From positions 392,010-456,009 of the forward strand of contig BCIH01000003.1 of assembly GCA_002897115.2 (NCBI GenBank): a stretch of 64,000 nt of DNA. The letters are read 5' to 3'. Positions 44,722 to 57,400 of the stretch are shown here, in pieces. Each line of letters starts with the position of its first letter. Within the stretch, counting starts at the first letter, position 1. Source of the DNA: Prototheca cutis (Eukaryota; Chlorophyta; Trebouxiophyceae; Chlorellales; Chlorellaceae). A program made the position numbers and the translations under genes. The notes under the pieces were generated by a model. The model worked only from the letters and a program-made list of their open reading frames with translations. It ran no database searches and was not told the DNA's origin.

Positions 44722-46396
44722 ATGGTGGACCTCGCGTCGGCACAGCGCAATCTGCAGCAGCTCGAGGTGAGGCCCTGGGTGGAGTGCATGCTCATGAATC
44801 TCTAGCAGAACCTTTCCGGGCTCACCATGGCCTCCTCACATGAGAGGAGCAGGCGGCCGTCAGCAGTGGCGCCGTGGACCAGGCCAGCGGCTTGCTGTCC
44901 AAACTCAAGGCAAGCGAGGGAACATCTTGTCGCGTATCTGGCGAAAGGCCTGTCGTGACGTCCTTGGATGGAAAGTGTTTGCCACGGATTGACAAGTCTG
45001 GAACACGGTGCCCTGATCTGCCCTTCCCTGTCTCCTTCTTGTGCAGCTGGACCTGATCCGCCTGCCAGCCCTGAGCGCCAACCCCCAGCCCAGTGCCACG
45101 GCGCGGGATGAAATTCTCCTCGCACGTGCGTTTGTTTATTTGTGTAGGAGCATTAGGGAACCCTTCTGGTGATGGAGTGTGGCGTGTCGTTGATGCTGTG
45201 GGCCAGGCAATGGGCATACCCAATGTGCCACCCGCTGTCCACCCAATTGTCGTCTTTCGATGCCCCACCCCACGACCACCATCGTTCTCGCAGGTGGTGT
45301 GCACGAGCAGGCGGTTCTGTTGAGCGTGCTGGCGGCGGACCTGGAGGCTTTCCAGCGCAGCTGGAGCCAACTGGCTCCTTTCTACGTGCAGGACTCGGCG
45401 CTGGCAGCAGGCCTGCCACCCGCGTCGCTCCAGGCACGCCTCACGGCACTCAACCTCCTGCGCCTGCTGTCCAGCGCCGAAGTCGCGCAGTTCCATGTCG
45501 AGCTGGAGCTGCTGCCCATGGAGGCGAGTGGCCGTGGAGACTGGCGGACTGGCGGTTGTGGGTTTCTGTTTGTGGGGTTCCCAGTGAAGGGAGACGTGCT
45601 TCGCTGGGAGGGAGGGGTACCTTTCTGCAGCGGTCTTCACTGCCTCAGGTCGCACATTCACACACTCACCAACACCCCTCCTCCCCCAATACATACACAG
45701 ATCCTGGAGGCGCCCGAGGTGGCGCAGGTGTGCCAGCTGGAGACATGGCTGATGCAGGGCGCTTACAACCGCGTGCTCGATGCCAAGGAGGCCCTGGCCG
45801 GATCGCCTGAGGCCGCCCTGTTCCTGTCTAAGCTGGCCGAGACCGTAAGGTGAGCTCAGTTTTTGTCAAAGGAGACATGAGGACTGATTGCAGGGTCGAT
45901 GAAAACGGGGAAAGGGTGGACAGGCGCGCATGACAGCCCTCTGGCAGGTCGCGACCATCTCGCCACCGCCTCCCACTGGCCCAACTATGAGCAGAGAGGA
46001 GGTGGCGGCATGTGCAGAGCGGGCCTATGACAGCCTGACTGTGCACGATGCGCTTTCCATCTTCAAGCTGTCCAGCGAAGTGGAGCTGGAGGCCCTCGCC
46101 GATGAGGTCTGGTTCTAGTGTTGGTCCTCCCCCTTTTTTTGTGGGGGGGGGGGGTGTCGGGCGCCCTTAATGACAGTGCTGCCCTGCATTGTCCAGCCTG
46201 TGCACATGCTTGAACCGGTGCAGCTCAGCATGACGCCCCACCCGACTTCCAACAACAGCACGGCTGGTCCATCGAGGGCGGGGCAGTGAAGTTTGGGCCC
46301 GCAGGCGCTGCAGAGGATGGGGCGGGTCTGCCGGCGGCGACCGACATCGTGAACAACTGCATGCTGTACGCCAAGGAGCTGGAGCGCATCGTGTAA
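44722..46396 (+). CDS. RPN12: 26S proteasome non-ATPase subunit RPN12 (PSMD8)
   Basis: RPN12 is a PCI-domain subunit of the lid. Its incorporation completes lid assembly and drives joining to the base. The first exon gives MVDLASAQRNLQQLE (44722-44766). The next (from about 44848) gives VSSGAVDQASGLLSKLK, then LDLIRLPALSANPQPSATAR (about 45050). The following exon is diagnostic: VHEQAVLLSVLAADLEAFQR, then LNLLRLLSSAEVAQFHVELE (about 45295-45520). After that come CQLETWLMQGAYNRVLDAKE (about 45735), RAYDSLTVHDALSIFKLSS (about 46020) and HGWSIEGGAVKF (about 46255). The conserved C-terminus NNCMLYAKELERIV stops at TAA 46394-46396. All parts of the family are present and in order. RPT4 follows about 640 bases downstream on the same strand. 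Confidence 0.94.
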
Positions 46397-47037
46397 ACAA
46401 CAGGTGGGGTCGCTGGGCAAGGTGCAAGAGGGAGTGGGCATTCCCAGTGGACAGGAGCGTTAGGCTGTGCCCCCGGCCTGCGGTGATGGGACAATGAAAA
46501 CGCAGGAGACTGCCATTCCCGAACCTTTGCTACTGATCTTATTATGTTACGACAATTGCGAGTATGTGCTCATTGGCGACAGAACACCATAATGCACCGT
46601 GGAAAGGCAGCTCTCGCCTAGCACGCTGGAGCGGGTCTGGGGAACGACATGGTGGAAAGGTCCAATGCACGTACTGCTGCTTGCAGTCAGACCACTCCCA
46701 GATATTGCACATTGATTGTGCTGTGGATGACGAGTGTTGATCACGTGCTCATTATAACGCTGCTGCGACCTCAGGTGAACCCCAGACCCCCCAAATGTGG
46801 GTGATGATCGCGCGGGCTCTGGACGGCCTGGACGGGAATTGGGACCCCAGTGCTGGCATCGGCTACAAGTTGCGCAGGCAGTCCATTCTCCATGGGACAT
46901 TGCTCTCGTATTATTTGAAGCGCGAGGTTGGATTTCTGTTTCCTCCATTGCTGGCTGTCTGCGGGCGACTGGCCGGTGGCCGGGCTTGGAGTGATCCACC
47001 GATCACTCGGGGGGTGCTCCCCGGCCAGGCAGAAGGG
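46397..47037. promoter_or_regulatory. Intergenic between RPN12 and RPT4
   Basis: This is a tandem head-to-tail junction that should hold the RPN12 3' UTR and RPT4 promoter. I saw no clear copy of the plant or yeast proteasome control elements, but I could not scan systematically. No coding exon is seen. Confidence 0.4.
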
Positions 47038-48857
47038 ATGGCCACACCGGGGCCTGATCCCCGGGAGGGTGCCNTGGCAGAGTATAGAACCAAGCTCGTG
47101 CAGCACACAGAGTTGGACGCGAGGTTGCGGACGCTGCGGGAGGAGGTGAAGGTCGCCCGCAAGGAGTTTGACAAGACGGAGGATGATCTGAAGGCGCTGC
47201 AGAGCGTTGGCCAGGTCATCGGCGAGGTGCTGCGTCAGCTGGATCCCGAGCGATGTGCGTGGGGCCGCAAGAATGGCTGGCTGGCTGGTAGAAGGTTGCT
47301 AGAGCTTGCAGCATGGGGCCGGGGAGGATGATGGGTGTGGGGGATCATGCTATGGCAAAAAGATCTGCAGCCAGTGACATGACACAAGTCCTGCCTTCAT
47401 TGTATGGTCCTAGCCCGCTATGCTTGGCAGTGTTACAGAACAGGCCCACCAACACAAGGACGAGAAAATTCCCCGCACGGCTCCCAAACCCTTTGCAGTC
47501 ATCGTCAAGTCCAGCAACGGTCCGCGCTACGTGGTGGGTTGCCGCGCCAAGGTCGATCGGGCCAAGCTGATTCCCAACACGCGCGTGGCGCTGGACGTGA
47601 CGACCCTGACCATCATGCGCATCCTGCCGCGCGAGGTCGACCCGCTGGTGCACAACATGACCCAGGAGGACCCGGGCCAGGTGGATTACTCATCCATCGG
47701 CGGTCTCACAGAGCAGATCAGGTGTGGGTTTGTGGGTGACAGTGTGGATGGGAGAATTGGCCTGTATCTGGCTGGGTATGGAGGCATGCATGCATGGGTT
47801 CATCTGCTGGAAGGTTGACACCCGAAGCAGAACCCATCCACCCACCCACCCAAGCATGAATCACCCCCCCCCCCCCCCCACACACACGCACACACGCACA
47901 CGCACTGCCCACTCCCTAGAGAGCTGCGTGAGGCGATCGAGTTGCCGCTGATTAATCCCGAGATTTTCCAGCGTGTGGGCATCCGTCCGCCGACGGGTGT
48001 GCTGCTGTATGGGCCCCCCGGCACCGGCAAGACGCTGCTGGCCAAGGCCATCGCCTCCAACATCGACGCGCGCTTCCTCAAGGTCGTGGCCTCGGGCGTG
48101 GTGGACAAGTACATCGGCGAGTCGGCCCGCGTCATCCGCGAAATGTTTGCCTACGCACGAGACCACCAGCCCTGCATCATCTTCATGGACGAGATCGATG
48201 CCATCGGCGGCAAACGCTTCTCGGAGGGTGTGCGACGGACTCTGGTCTTGATTTTGGGCTGCTTTATTGGGTTTCTTTGTTGATTTTGCAGGTGGGTATG
48301 ATGGGGTGTTTTTCAGTCGAGAGCCCAAAGCCCAGGCAGATAGGCCAACACCCCCCCCCTCTGCTAAGAACCACAAAAACACACAAAAAAATTTACATAA
48401 AGGCACGAGCGCGGATCGGGAGGTGCAGCGGACGCTGATGGAGCTGCTGTCTCAGCTGGATGGTTTTGAAGCTCTGGGCAAGGTGAAGCTGGTGGCGGCG
48501 ACCAACCGGCCCGACGTGCTGGACCCGGCGTTGATGCGGCCGGGGCGCCTGGACCGCAAGATTGAGATCCCGCTGCCCAACGAGGCCGCGCGGCTGGAGA
48601 TCCTGAAGATTCACGCAGCCAAGGTTGCCAAGCACGGCGACATCGACTACGAGGCCGTCGCGCGGCTGGCCGACGGCTTTAACGGCGCCGACCTGCGCAA
48701 CGTCTGCACCGAGGCGGGGATGTTTGCCATCCGCGACGAGCGCGACTACGTGGTGCAGGAAGACCTCATGAAGGCCGTGCGCAAGCTGGCCGAAGCCAAG
48801 AAACTCGAGGCGCCGTCCGCATTCTCCTCCGATTTCGGCGGCGACAAGCGCGAGTGA
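47038..48857 (+). CDS. RPT4: 26S proteasome AAA-ATPase subunit RPT4 (PSMC6)
   Basis: RPT4 is one of six AAA+ ATPases in the base ring that unfold and translocate substrates. The start at 47038 ([12 protein letters not shown]) leads into the N-terminal coiled coil ([40 protein letters not shown]). The exon 1-2 splice (GAGCGAT|GT... to ...GCAG|TCATC) restores [18 protein letters not shown], part of the OB fold. The AAA module follows: [18 protein letters not shown], Walker A GPPGTGKT (about 48015), Walker [13 protein letters not shown] (about 48180), then [20 protein letters not shown] and the arginine fingers in [14 protein letters not shown]. The C-terminus [17 protein letters not shown] matches RPT4 rather than other RPT subunits and ends at 48857. 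One intron starts with GTGTGCG at 48231. It is a single complete copy. Confidence 0.97.
47866..47905. repeat. Poly-C and (CA)n tract in an RPT4 intron
   Basis: A run of about 14 C is followed by CACACGCA repeats, just before the acceptor of the exon that carries Walker A. Confidence 0.9.
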
Positions 48858-49446
48858 GGAAGATTGTGATGTGTTGTGAAGCTCGGTTTCAGGGGGGTGT
48901 CGTGGTGGGCAGATTGCAATGGCGCTCGTCGAACCTGCTGCAACACCAATGCTCTTGTTGGCTCTCGAGCAGCCTAAAAAGAGCGCGCTTCACCTGCCCC
49001 AGCTCCCTTGCAATCAAAGCGTGTGTAAAGGGAACCCAGGAGAAAGTGAGGCAGGGTCGGAAAGGTCTGAGGTTGGATAGGGACGTCCAGGGACCACAAA
49101 GCGGCACCCAGCATTGATCATGACTTGTTCTAGGGCATTCAGAATGCATAATGAGAAGGCAATCTTTGATGCAAACACCTGGCAGGAATTCCCTGGTTGT
49201 GACTGGAAGGCTGGATTGACTGGCTCCCAGCGCTATGGCAGCCGAACGCACGAGCGAGCAACCCTCTGCTTTGGTGGATTTGGTGGATACGGGCTCCGAA
49301 GCAACCCACCCGAACCCCTCTCGAAACCACTCACCCTTCGACACCAACACCGCAAGTCGTGCGGGATCAGAGAACATTTTCTACGTGCATGATCGAACGC
49401 TGGCTGCAGAGAATGGGGTAGACGCGTGGTTGCAGCAGCATCTATA
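48858..49446. other. Intergenic between RPT4 and DCP2
   Basis: Both genes are on the + strand. A 70-codon + frame at 49235-49447 ends where DCP2 starts and has no recognisable relatives. It may be 5' UTR or an upstream reading frame of DCP2. Confidence 0.4.
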
Positions 49447-51092
49447 ATGGGGCTCCCTTCCTCCGAGCTCCTGGACGAGATTTGCGTCCGGTACATCCTG
49501 TCCCTCCCAGAATCCGATCTCGAGTACGCCGGGGTGTCCTTTCATGCTTGTCATGTCCATGCAATGCCCTTGTTTGATGTGCATGTGTGGCTGGGAGGTG
49601 CTGATGGGGTCCAGGTGTTCATCAGCCTTCCCCCATTCCGGGCCCATCATGACAGGTCCTTTGAGCGGCTTCTCTTCTGCATCGAGCAAGCATGGTGGCA
49701 NTACGAGGTAGGCATAGGCTGTGGGTTGTGGGGCTCTGTGATATACCCTTGATGGCATCCTACGGCTGGAGCTGGCGTGACTGGTGGTGGTGGTGTATGC
49801 GGGACGGCTGGTCCACCAAGACGGATTGGGCTACTAGTTCGCGCTTGACCAAGCCCTGCAGCCATGAACAACAAATACACAAGCACCAGTGCAATGCGCA
49901 AGCATAGAAATACAAACAAAACCAAACGTGCAGGACAACATCCGTGAGCAAGACCCGAGCTTGAGCAGTCTGTCGCTCAAAGAGTTTTGCGCGCTGATCT
50001 TCGAGGCAGTGCCCGGGCTGGAACACTGGCGGGGTTCCCTGGAACAGATTTACGCCGCGTTCAACCAGTACAAGCGCGCGGTGCCCGTGCGCGGTGCGGT
50101 GCTGCTCAACCCCGAACTCACGCACTGCCTGCTGGTGCGGGGCTGGCGCGAGCGCGACGCGTGGGGGTTCCCCCGCGGCAAGCTCAGTCGTGACGAGGAC
50201 GACGCGGCCTGCGCTGCGCGAGAGGTCGCCGAGGAGACGGGGCTCGATGTCGGCGCGCTCATTGAGCCGGGGGAGTACGTGGAGGTCGACATCGGGGCGC
50301 AAAACGTGCGGCTTTACATCGTCCCCGGCGTCGACATGGCCACCCGCTTTGCGCCCACCGTGCGCTACGAGATTGGAGGGTTTGCCTGGCACGCCGTCTC
50401 AGACCTGCCCACAAGCTACGACCAGGACAAGAAGGTAAGATGTTTTTTTCTTTGGTGGTGGTGGTGTGTGTGGGGGGTTTGGGTTTTTTTTGGGGGGGGG
50501 GGCTTGTTTTCGTTAAAGTCCATGACCGCGGGCTTCCAACTGGCTNCAAACTACCTCCACCACCCCTTTCAGGCGTACGTGAGCGAGGGGGGCAAGCGCC
50601 ATCGCTTCTTCAATGTCTGGCCGTTCGTCAAGCCGCTCCAAGCCTGGATTGCCAAGTGCGCTGGCTGCGGGAAAGGTTGAGAAGTGGGGGATATTGGCGT
50701 GCCAAAGCGGCCCAGGCAGCTGTCCCAGCCTCTTTTGGAGAAGTCAAAGCAACCTCCTCCAACCACATGCAAACCCAACTCCCCCTAAAACGCTCTGCAG
50801 GAGGCGCAAAGCAGATAAAAAGGGGGCAAAGCGGAGAAAGGCAAGGGACATTCCAATGTTCCCACGCACTGCCGCTGCACTGGCGGCCCCTGCAGTGATT
50901 GCNCAGGTGAAAGCCAAGGAAGAGCCGGCCGCGCCGGCGGGGGCGCTGGCTTTGCCGACTGCGCTGCAAACGGGCACACCGCCGGTGCCTGCTGGTGCTG
51001 GGGCTGCGTCGCAGCCGGCACCACTCAGCGCTTTTGTGTTTGATCGGGCAGAGGTGATGACTGCACTGGAGCAGGCGCTCACGGCCCGATGA
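49447..51092 (+). CDS. DCP2: mRNA-decapping enzyme DCP2 (Nudix hydrolase)
   Basis: DCP2 hydrolyses the 5' cap of mRNA to m7GDP and 5'-monophosphate RNA in P-bodies, with DCP1. The start at 49447 gives MGLPSSELLDEICVRYILSL, the helical regulatory domain. It continues after an intron (from about 49650) as FERLLFCIEQAWW and (from about 49930) DNIREQDPSLSSLSLKEFCA. Next come RAVPVRGAVLLNPELTHCLL, then the Nudix box (GKLSRDEDDAACAAREVAEETGL), which fits G-x5-E-x7-REU-x-EE-x-GU exactly (about 50175-50245). Box B-like parts follow in YIVPGV and FFNVWPFVKPLQAWI (about 50605). The C-terminal exon is short and Ala/Pro-rich, with a basic start (RRRKADKKGAKRRK) and the motif FVFDRAEVMTALEQAL before the stop at 51092. 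The long disordered tail of plant and yeast forms is largely missing. One intron holds G-rich runs and an N. Confidence 0.93.
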
Positions 51093-51463
51093 CGAGCTCC
51101 GGGCATACAACCGCATTGCAGTGGCGTGAGGTGTGGCGACCCCTGACTACTATTGCATAGTTTGCACCCTATTTCATGATGCATGACATAGCTATGGACA
51201 TAGTGTAATCTCGAGGATTTGGGGCCGGAGGATGTTTTCTGGGAAGACCCTCGTCCTGAGCTGAGGCTGGAGGTTTCAAATCCCGTGCGAAAATTCGCAG
51301 CATGCCCCGGCTCCGGAACGGCCAACCCGAGAGATTGGGCAACCTGATCCAGACCAGCCAGCAGCCCAACCGGCTCAACAGTGTGTTGAATGCAATAATA
51401 CGGAAGTTGCCATGATGATGTAAGGCTCGTGACGCGCCAGTGGAGGTAGCGAGGGGTGACATC
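51093..51463. other. Intergenic between DCP2 and APC1
   Basis: This is a 370-base tandem junction. No exon, RNA gene or repeat is seen. It should hold the DCP2 3' UTR and the APC1 promoter. Confidence 0.4.
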
Positions 51464-54400
51464 ATGACGGCTGCGCTGATCACCCCGAGGCCCGTCGTCC
51501 ACTGGCCGGAGGTCGACCATGGGGCAGGGCGCATCGTGCGATCCCTGATCCCAGGCGTCTCACATGGGTATCTAATCGTCTACAAAGACAGGTGATGCCT
51601 GCCTTGTGGGCTGGAAAATAGGGAAGGCTCATGTGCTGCTTTGTGTATGTGTGTGGGGGGGCCTGGTAGGGGCAACGCCCCACGACAAGGCCACCATGCC
51701 ACTCCCACGCAGGGTGGAATGGCGTGTGCGAGGTGTGCTGCTGTCCTCGTTCAGNGCCCCTGCACCCATCCTGGATGCTGCATGGTGCCTCATGCCGGGC
51801 ACACCACCTGGAAACGACGACAGCGACGACATCTGGCTGGCGATGCTGTGCACGGGGTCGCAGTTGGCGCTGCACTCTCCGTCCGGGGACGAGCACCTGG
51901 TCCCTGCTCCCCATGAGTGCCGGCGCCTGCTGCCATCATGTCTCGGCCTCATCATTGACATGGTGCAGAAGAAAGGGGTCCTGGGCCGGCAGGCGGCCGG
52001 GGCCCGCGTGGCCCATGCCGATCCACTCTGTATCTGGCATGCATTTTGGGGCCCAGGCCTGAAGACAAACACACACACTGATCTGCTGTGCATGTGTGCA
52101 CAACAGATGCTGGTGATTGGTGGAACGGAAACGCCTGTCTGGCAACACACCACATTGTCCCAGCCACCTCACCCCTGCCAAACTACCCATACTGCCAGGG
52201 ACCGGGAAACGGGTTTCATCTGGTGCATGCCCCACTGTCCCCAACGCGAACCATGGACATCCCTGGTCTAGGCCAGTCGCAAGCTGTTTGGGCATCGACG
52301 AGTCAGCCCTGGGTCGTGACTCAGACCGAGGTGAGCATAGCACACGGCGTCTTGTGTGCGGGCCAGCCGTTGCAGCAGCAGCAGTTCCTGGAGCCCCAGT
52401 GGTTGCAGCAGCTGCTGGCAGGACTCGGCGTGTGGCTCGCGGGACCGTCGCAGGCTTCTTGTGGTGGCCCATCAAAACCCACAGCCACCTGTCCTGCCTT
52501 GCACAATTACTGGTCACATCCGTGCCCCTTGTTGCATGCATGCCCGGGGAGAAAAAGGCAAGTCCCACCTCTGCCGCATAACAGAGAAGCCCCAACCCCA
52601 ATCCCAACGACACAGGGAGAACTGGCAGTGTGGGATCTGAGCCGGCAACCAGGTGGCGATGCCGATGACTGCCTGGGCAGCAGGACACCTGCTCTGGCTG
52701 GGCCAGCGCCGGGCACACCGGCATCGGCGGCTTCGACGCCGGCCACACCCATGTCCCAGCACACAGCGCGCAGGTGGGTTCAGTCGGTGTACTCCTTGAA
52801 AGCGGGGTGCTGCTNCCAGTTGGCATCGCCGTCGGCCAGGAGATCAACGTACTGTTGCTTGGCTTCCTCAGTGCTCATGCCCTTGAGCTTGGCCCAGGCG
52901 TCGTACTTGGCCCGCGCCTCGAACTGCACGGCCCAGGGCCTGTCGCCCTTCACATCGCCCTCCGTGGCCTGCTTGTAGAGGCCATAGAATTTGAGCTTGG
53001 TCTCCGTGGTCGCCCCCTCACGCTTCGGGCCATGGCGGATCAGCCACACCGCTTTCTTGAACCGGGTGTCCAGATCGGCCGACATGACTTGCAATTCGAC
53101 ACTGTTTATTTGTGATGAAAATAATGGGACCGTTTGTACACCCACTTCTTGTGCGGATGCTTGCATCGGAGCGGTTTTCCCTTTCCGCATCGGTTGTCCC
53201 GGGCCCCGGCCCCCACCTTTTTTTCGCCTGGCCGGGCCGGGCTGGGATCCGGAATACCCTCTGCCAAAAAGCATCTCCCAAACCGAGCTTCTTCCCACTG
53301 TGCTTGATTCCGTGCTGAATCACTGCAGCTGTCAGGCACACAACCCTCGTCTCAGCATCAGCACACCTTTTTCACAACAATGCAGGCCCAGCATGCGCCT
53401 GTCCAACGGGCACCTATCCCCACTCGCATTTGACCCTGGGGCCGGGGCCAGGGTCGCGGGCGCCCAGCCGCCTCTGCCGGTCCTCGGCGCCGACGATGCC
53501 ACCGAGCCCGGGTTCAGCCTGCGCCTGCTGTGGGAGACGGAGGGCGCTGGGTGGTCGGGGGGCCCTGCCTGCTGCTTTCTCGCGCACACCGCCGGCGATG
53601 CCGAGCCCGCACTGTGCCTGTTGCTCCCAGGCAGACAGGAGCTGCTGGCTCTGCGGGGTCTGGGCAGCCTGGACGGCCGGGGTCCCAGTTGTGCGGCGGT
53701 GCCCGCCCGTGCCGCGGTGGCCCTGGGAAGCTGCACGGAAGCTGCGGGACCCGGACCGAAGGACGGCTGGACCAGTGCCCAGATTGTGCTTGTGGTTGAC
53801 CCTGCTTCAGGCCAGATGCGTTGCCTGACTGGCAGGCAGCTGGATCACACCCTGGCTGTCGTGGGGGGAGTCGAGCCTAGTGATTCCGGACGACTCGACA
53901 CCGACCACTCTTCCCCACAAGTCCTTGAGCTCCAGGATGTCGCGGGGTGGGAGGTCACGTTTGACCTGGGCTATGATGTGCCAGCACGTAGAGTCAGCAT
54001 CGAACTGCACCCCAAAACCGCCGCGCCCCGGGCGGTGTTGGCATTGTTTGCCGAGTTGGCAAGCACGGAAGGTGCTGTGCAGCTGCACGCCGCCTGGCTC
54101 TCTGCCATGGGTGAGAGCGTCGGTGGTCGTCATGGTGGCTGTTCTGGGCCGGGAGGTCAGTGGCTTGCAGAGCATCCTCACCGATGCTGGAGGCGACAGG
54201 CTTGTGTGCGTCAAACCCACACCACCTCTGCTGAGCAGCCACCACCACTACCCTTATCTTGCAGATGCATGCAAGGACGTGAAGAGGGCCAGGTGGGATC
54301 GGGCCGAACTCGACGCCTTGGCCAGTGCCGTGGACTGGCTTGTGGCAAGATGGCTGGGAGCAACTCCTGACAGTGCAAGCGAACAGTCTGCTGCACATCA

Positions 54401-57400
54401 GAAAGAGCAGTCCAGTAGCGCGAGGACGACGACAAGGTGCACTCGGTCCTCGATCAGGCGGTCTCCCTGGCTGGACAAGCTGGGGTCGGACATGGGCGCC
54501 ACACCAGGCATGGAGCTGCCAGCGGCGGTCCTGGCATCCCAGGCGAGCGGCTTCCGAGTGCCACGAACACCAACTGTGCCCACAGGACGGCCGCCAACAC
54601 CGCGCAGTACCCGCAAGCTGCTCCTCCTGCTCGGCGCGACACTTCAGGGCGTGGCCGACGAGTGCGCGCTGTGCACGCTGAGCTCGGGGCAGAGCATTGT
54701 CCTGCAGCGCATCGCAGCGGATGTACGGTTGAAGCTGCGGGGCACGAGATTATCTGCTCATCCCAACACGTCAATTGCCATTGACGACACCATCAACGGT
54801 GAAGAAGAAGAAGAAAGCAGGGCGTTCGCACGACTGGATGATGCGCTGATGGCACTTCTGGGCGGCGCGCCACTCGACTGCGGGCAGCTGCCGCGGGCGC
54901 TGGCCAGTCGGAGTGCCGTGACGCCGAGGAGCTGTGACTTGTGGGATGCGTACACGATTATTTACCAGGGACAGCGAGCGCATGCTGGTGTGAACAACAT
55001 CGACATTGCTGGTGAACAGGCACAACTACCTCAGGCGCTCGAACGAGCGCTGGCTTCGGCGATCGCACTGCTTGGCCGGCGGGGGTGGACGGCCGCGAAA
55101 TTCGAGACAGTGCCGCTGCAGTACCGTCTGGTCTTGGCGCTGGGTGCCGACGGCTGCCGTCGGTGTCTGCAGCCCGGCTGGGGCCCCGCAGCAGACGTGC
55201 TGGCAGGCAGACTCGACCGCGCCGCCAACACCATTGCCGCGGGCCGCTGGAATCAGCAGAATTTAAAAGCCGGTGGTGGCTTTCAAGTGGGGCGGCGCAG
55301 TACAGCGCAGCAATTGCCGGGCTTTGAGGAGAACGTGGCGTCGCCAGTGCCTGCGGCGGCACTGCCGGCCGCGGTACGGGCTCTGGGGCGGTCGTCGACG
55401 ATGGGTGCTGTGGGTGCTCGTTTCGCACAAAGCTCCTTGATGGCGTCGAGCAGCTACCCGACAGTAAACGGAGGCGCCGCTTCGGGCCCTGGCGCTGGTG
55501 CCGGAGGCGGTGGAGGTGCAGCTCTTGCAGCCTCCTCCACCACAAGCACACAACTGCCTGCCTTTGCCACAAACTCGGGGCTGGAGGCAGCATTCTCAGC
55601 CGCCGCGCAGATGCGGTTTGGCCGTGACCGGCGGCTTGAAGAAGTGGTCCGGCTGCTGAGCGCGAACCAGGTATCGCGGCTCCCGCCTGGTGGCGCGGCC
55701 GAAGCCGCCGAGGGGGGACCCAGCGCCGCGACTCAGGCGTGGCTCCGGGCCACTGCGACCCGGGCCTGGGCGCTGGGGCCCGGCCGCGGCGCTGCAGGGC
55801 TCATGACCGAGGTGTTGGACGCGACACGCCCAGTCACCATTGCCCTGCCGCGCTGTTCCGCCCTCGTCGCTGACGCCAACGACGCCGAGGTGGCGCTGGA
55901 CACTGCGGCCTTGACCCCGGCACTGGCCGGGAGCGCGGCGTGCGCCGAGTCGGCGTGGCCTGAGTTTCACGCCGCCGTCGCTGCGGGGCTGGCGCTGGCG
56001 CCGGGGTCAAGGCCACGACGCGCCCTACGTGCCTGGGTCGCGGCCCAGGCACCCGAACGGCCGACGTTTGCCCACGCCGGCCTGCTCCTCGGAATGGGGC
56101 TCGCAGGACACCTGACGTGCCTGGCGGCACCTGATATTTATAAGCTCCTGTCGGCGGGGCATGACGCAACAGTGCAGGGCCTGCTGCTGGGCCTGGCCGC
56201 ATCACATGCCGGTACGGCCGATGCCTCCGTTTCACGAACCCTGTTCCTGCACCTGCCCGGCCGCGTCCGGGCGGCGGGACCGGATCTCGAGATCCCGGCG
56301 GCCAGCCAGGCGGCCGCGCTGGCGGGGCTGGGCCTGCTCTACCGGGGAACTGCCCACCGAGCCATGACTGAGCTCGCCCTGACCGAACTGGAAAGAACGG
56401 CCACGGGCAGGGCTGGGGTTGTGCCCGGTGACGGGGCCCACACCGGACCGGGACACCACCAGCCCCTTGCCCTCCCAGCAGAGGTGTGTGGTTGTGCGAG
56501 GTGGTCCTCACCGACAAGCGTCTGTTTTCGCGGAATGGCTGGACAGATTGGTGAATGAAGGACATGCACAGCGCTCTTCTTGCCCAATGCTGCTCTGTCA
56601 CTGTGGGCCGCAAGATGATCGTTCGTGGTGATGGCCCCCCCCCCAAACACACACACACACAAAACAAGCAATTGCACTACGAATACAGGATCGTGAGGCG
56701 CTGGCACTGGCAGCCGGCATGGCGCTGGGGCTCATCCATCTGGGCAGAGGCACGTCGTCTACTGACCCTGGAATGGGAAGCCTGGACCTGCAAACACGCC
56801 TCAGGTTGGTGTGGGGGGGGGGGGGGGGGGGGGGGCTTCTGGCCACTGAATTCCTAGGGTTTTATGTGTTCTTGTCGCGCGATGACCATCGCAAACAACA
56901 ACTACATGATTAGACTCGTTCAATCCGACGCTGCCTCCAAAATCCCCCAATTCCCCTTGACCACAACCAACACCTGCCAGGCACTTAATGTCTGGCGCCA
57001 TGGAACGGGGGGCTCCGTGCCGGCCCCGTGAAGACGATGACAACGGCGGCGCCTCCATGAACCGGCAGCTGCCGCACCAGAGTGGCCGGCAGCAGGAAGC
57101 TGCGACGGCGGCGGTGCGGCAGCAGCGCCAGCCGGACGGCTCCGTGGCGGCCGACATCGCCGCAGCCGCCGCGGGCCCTCGCACCGTCCTGACTTCTGGC
57201 CTCGTCGACTCGGAAGTCGCAGTCCCTGCCGCCACACTCGCACTGTTGCTGATGCATATGCAGACCAACGACCCCGCTGCAGCGAGACTGTTCCGCCTGC
57301 CAGGTAGCACACGAGGTTGTGGCTGGTCAAAGGAGGGAGGTGGGGGGNAGAAGGCCATCACCAATGAACAACACAGTCCCCGNCATGTCCATTGCCCGCA

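Noticed and set aside
48921..48945. GGTTCGACGAG on the minus strand, resembling a B box
   Set aside because: The closing CC of the B box is absent and no T stem or acceptor pairs around it.
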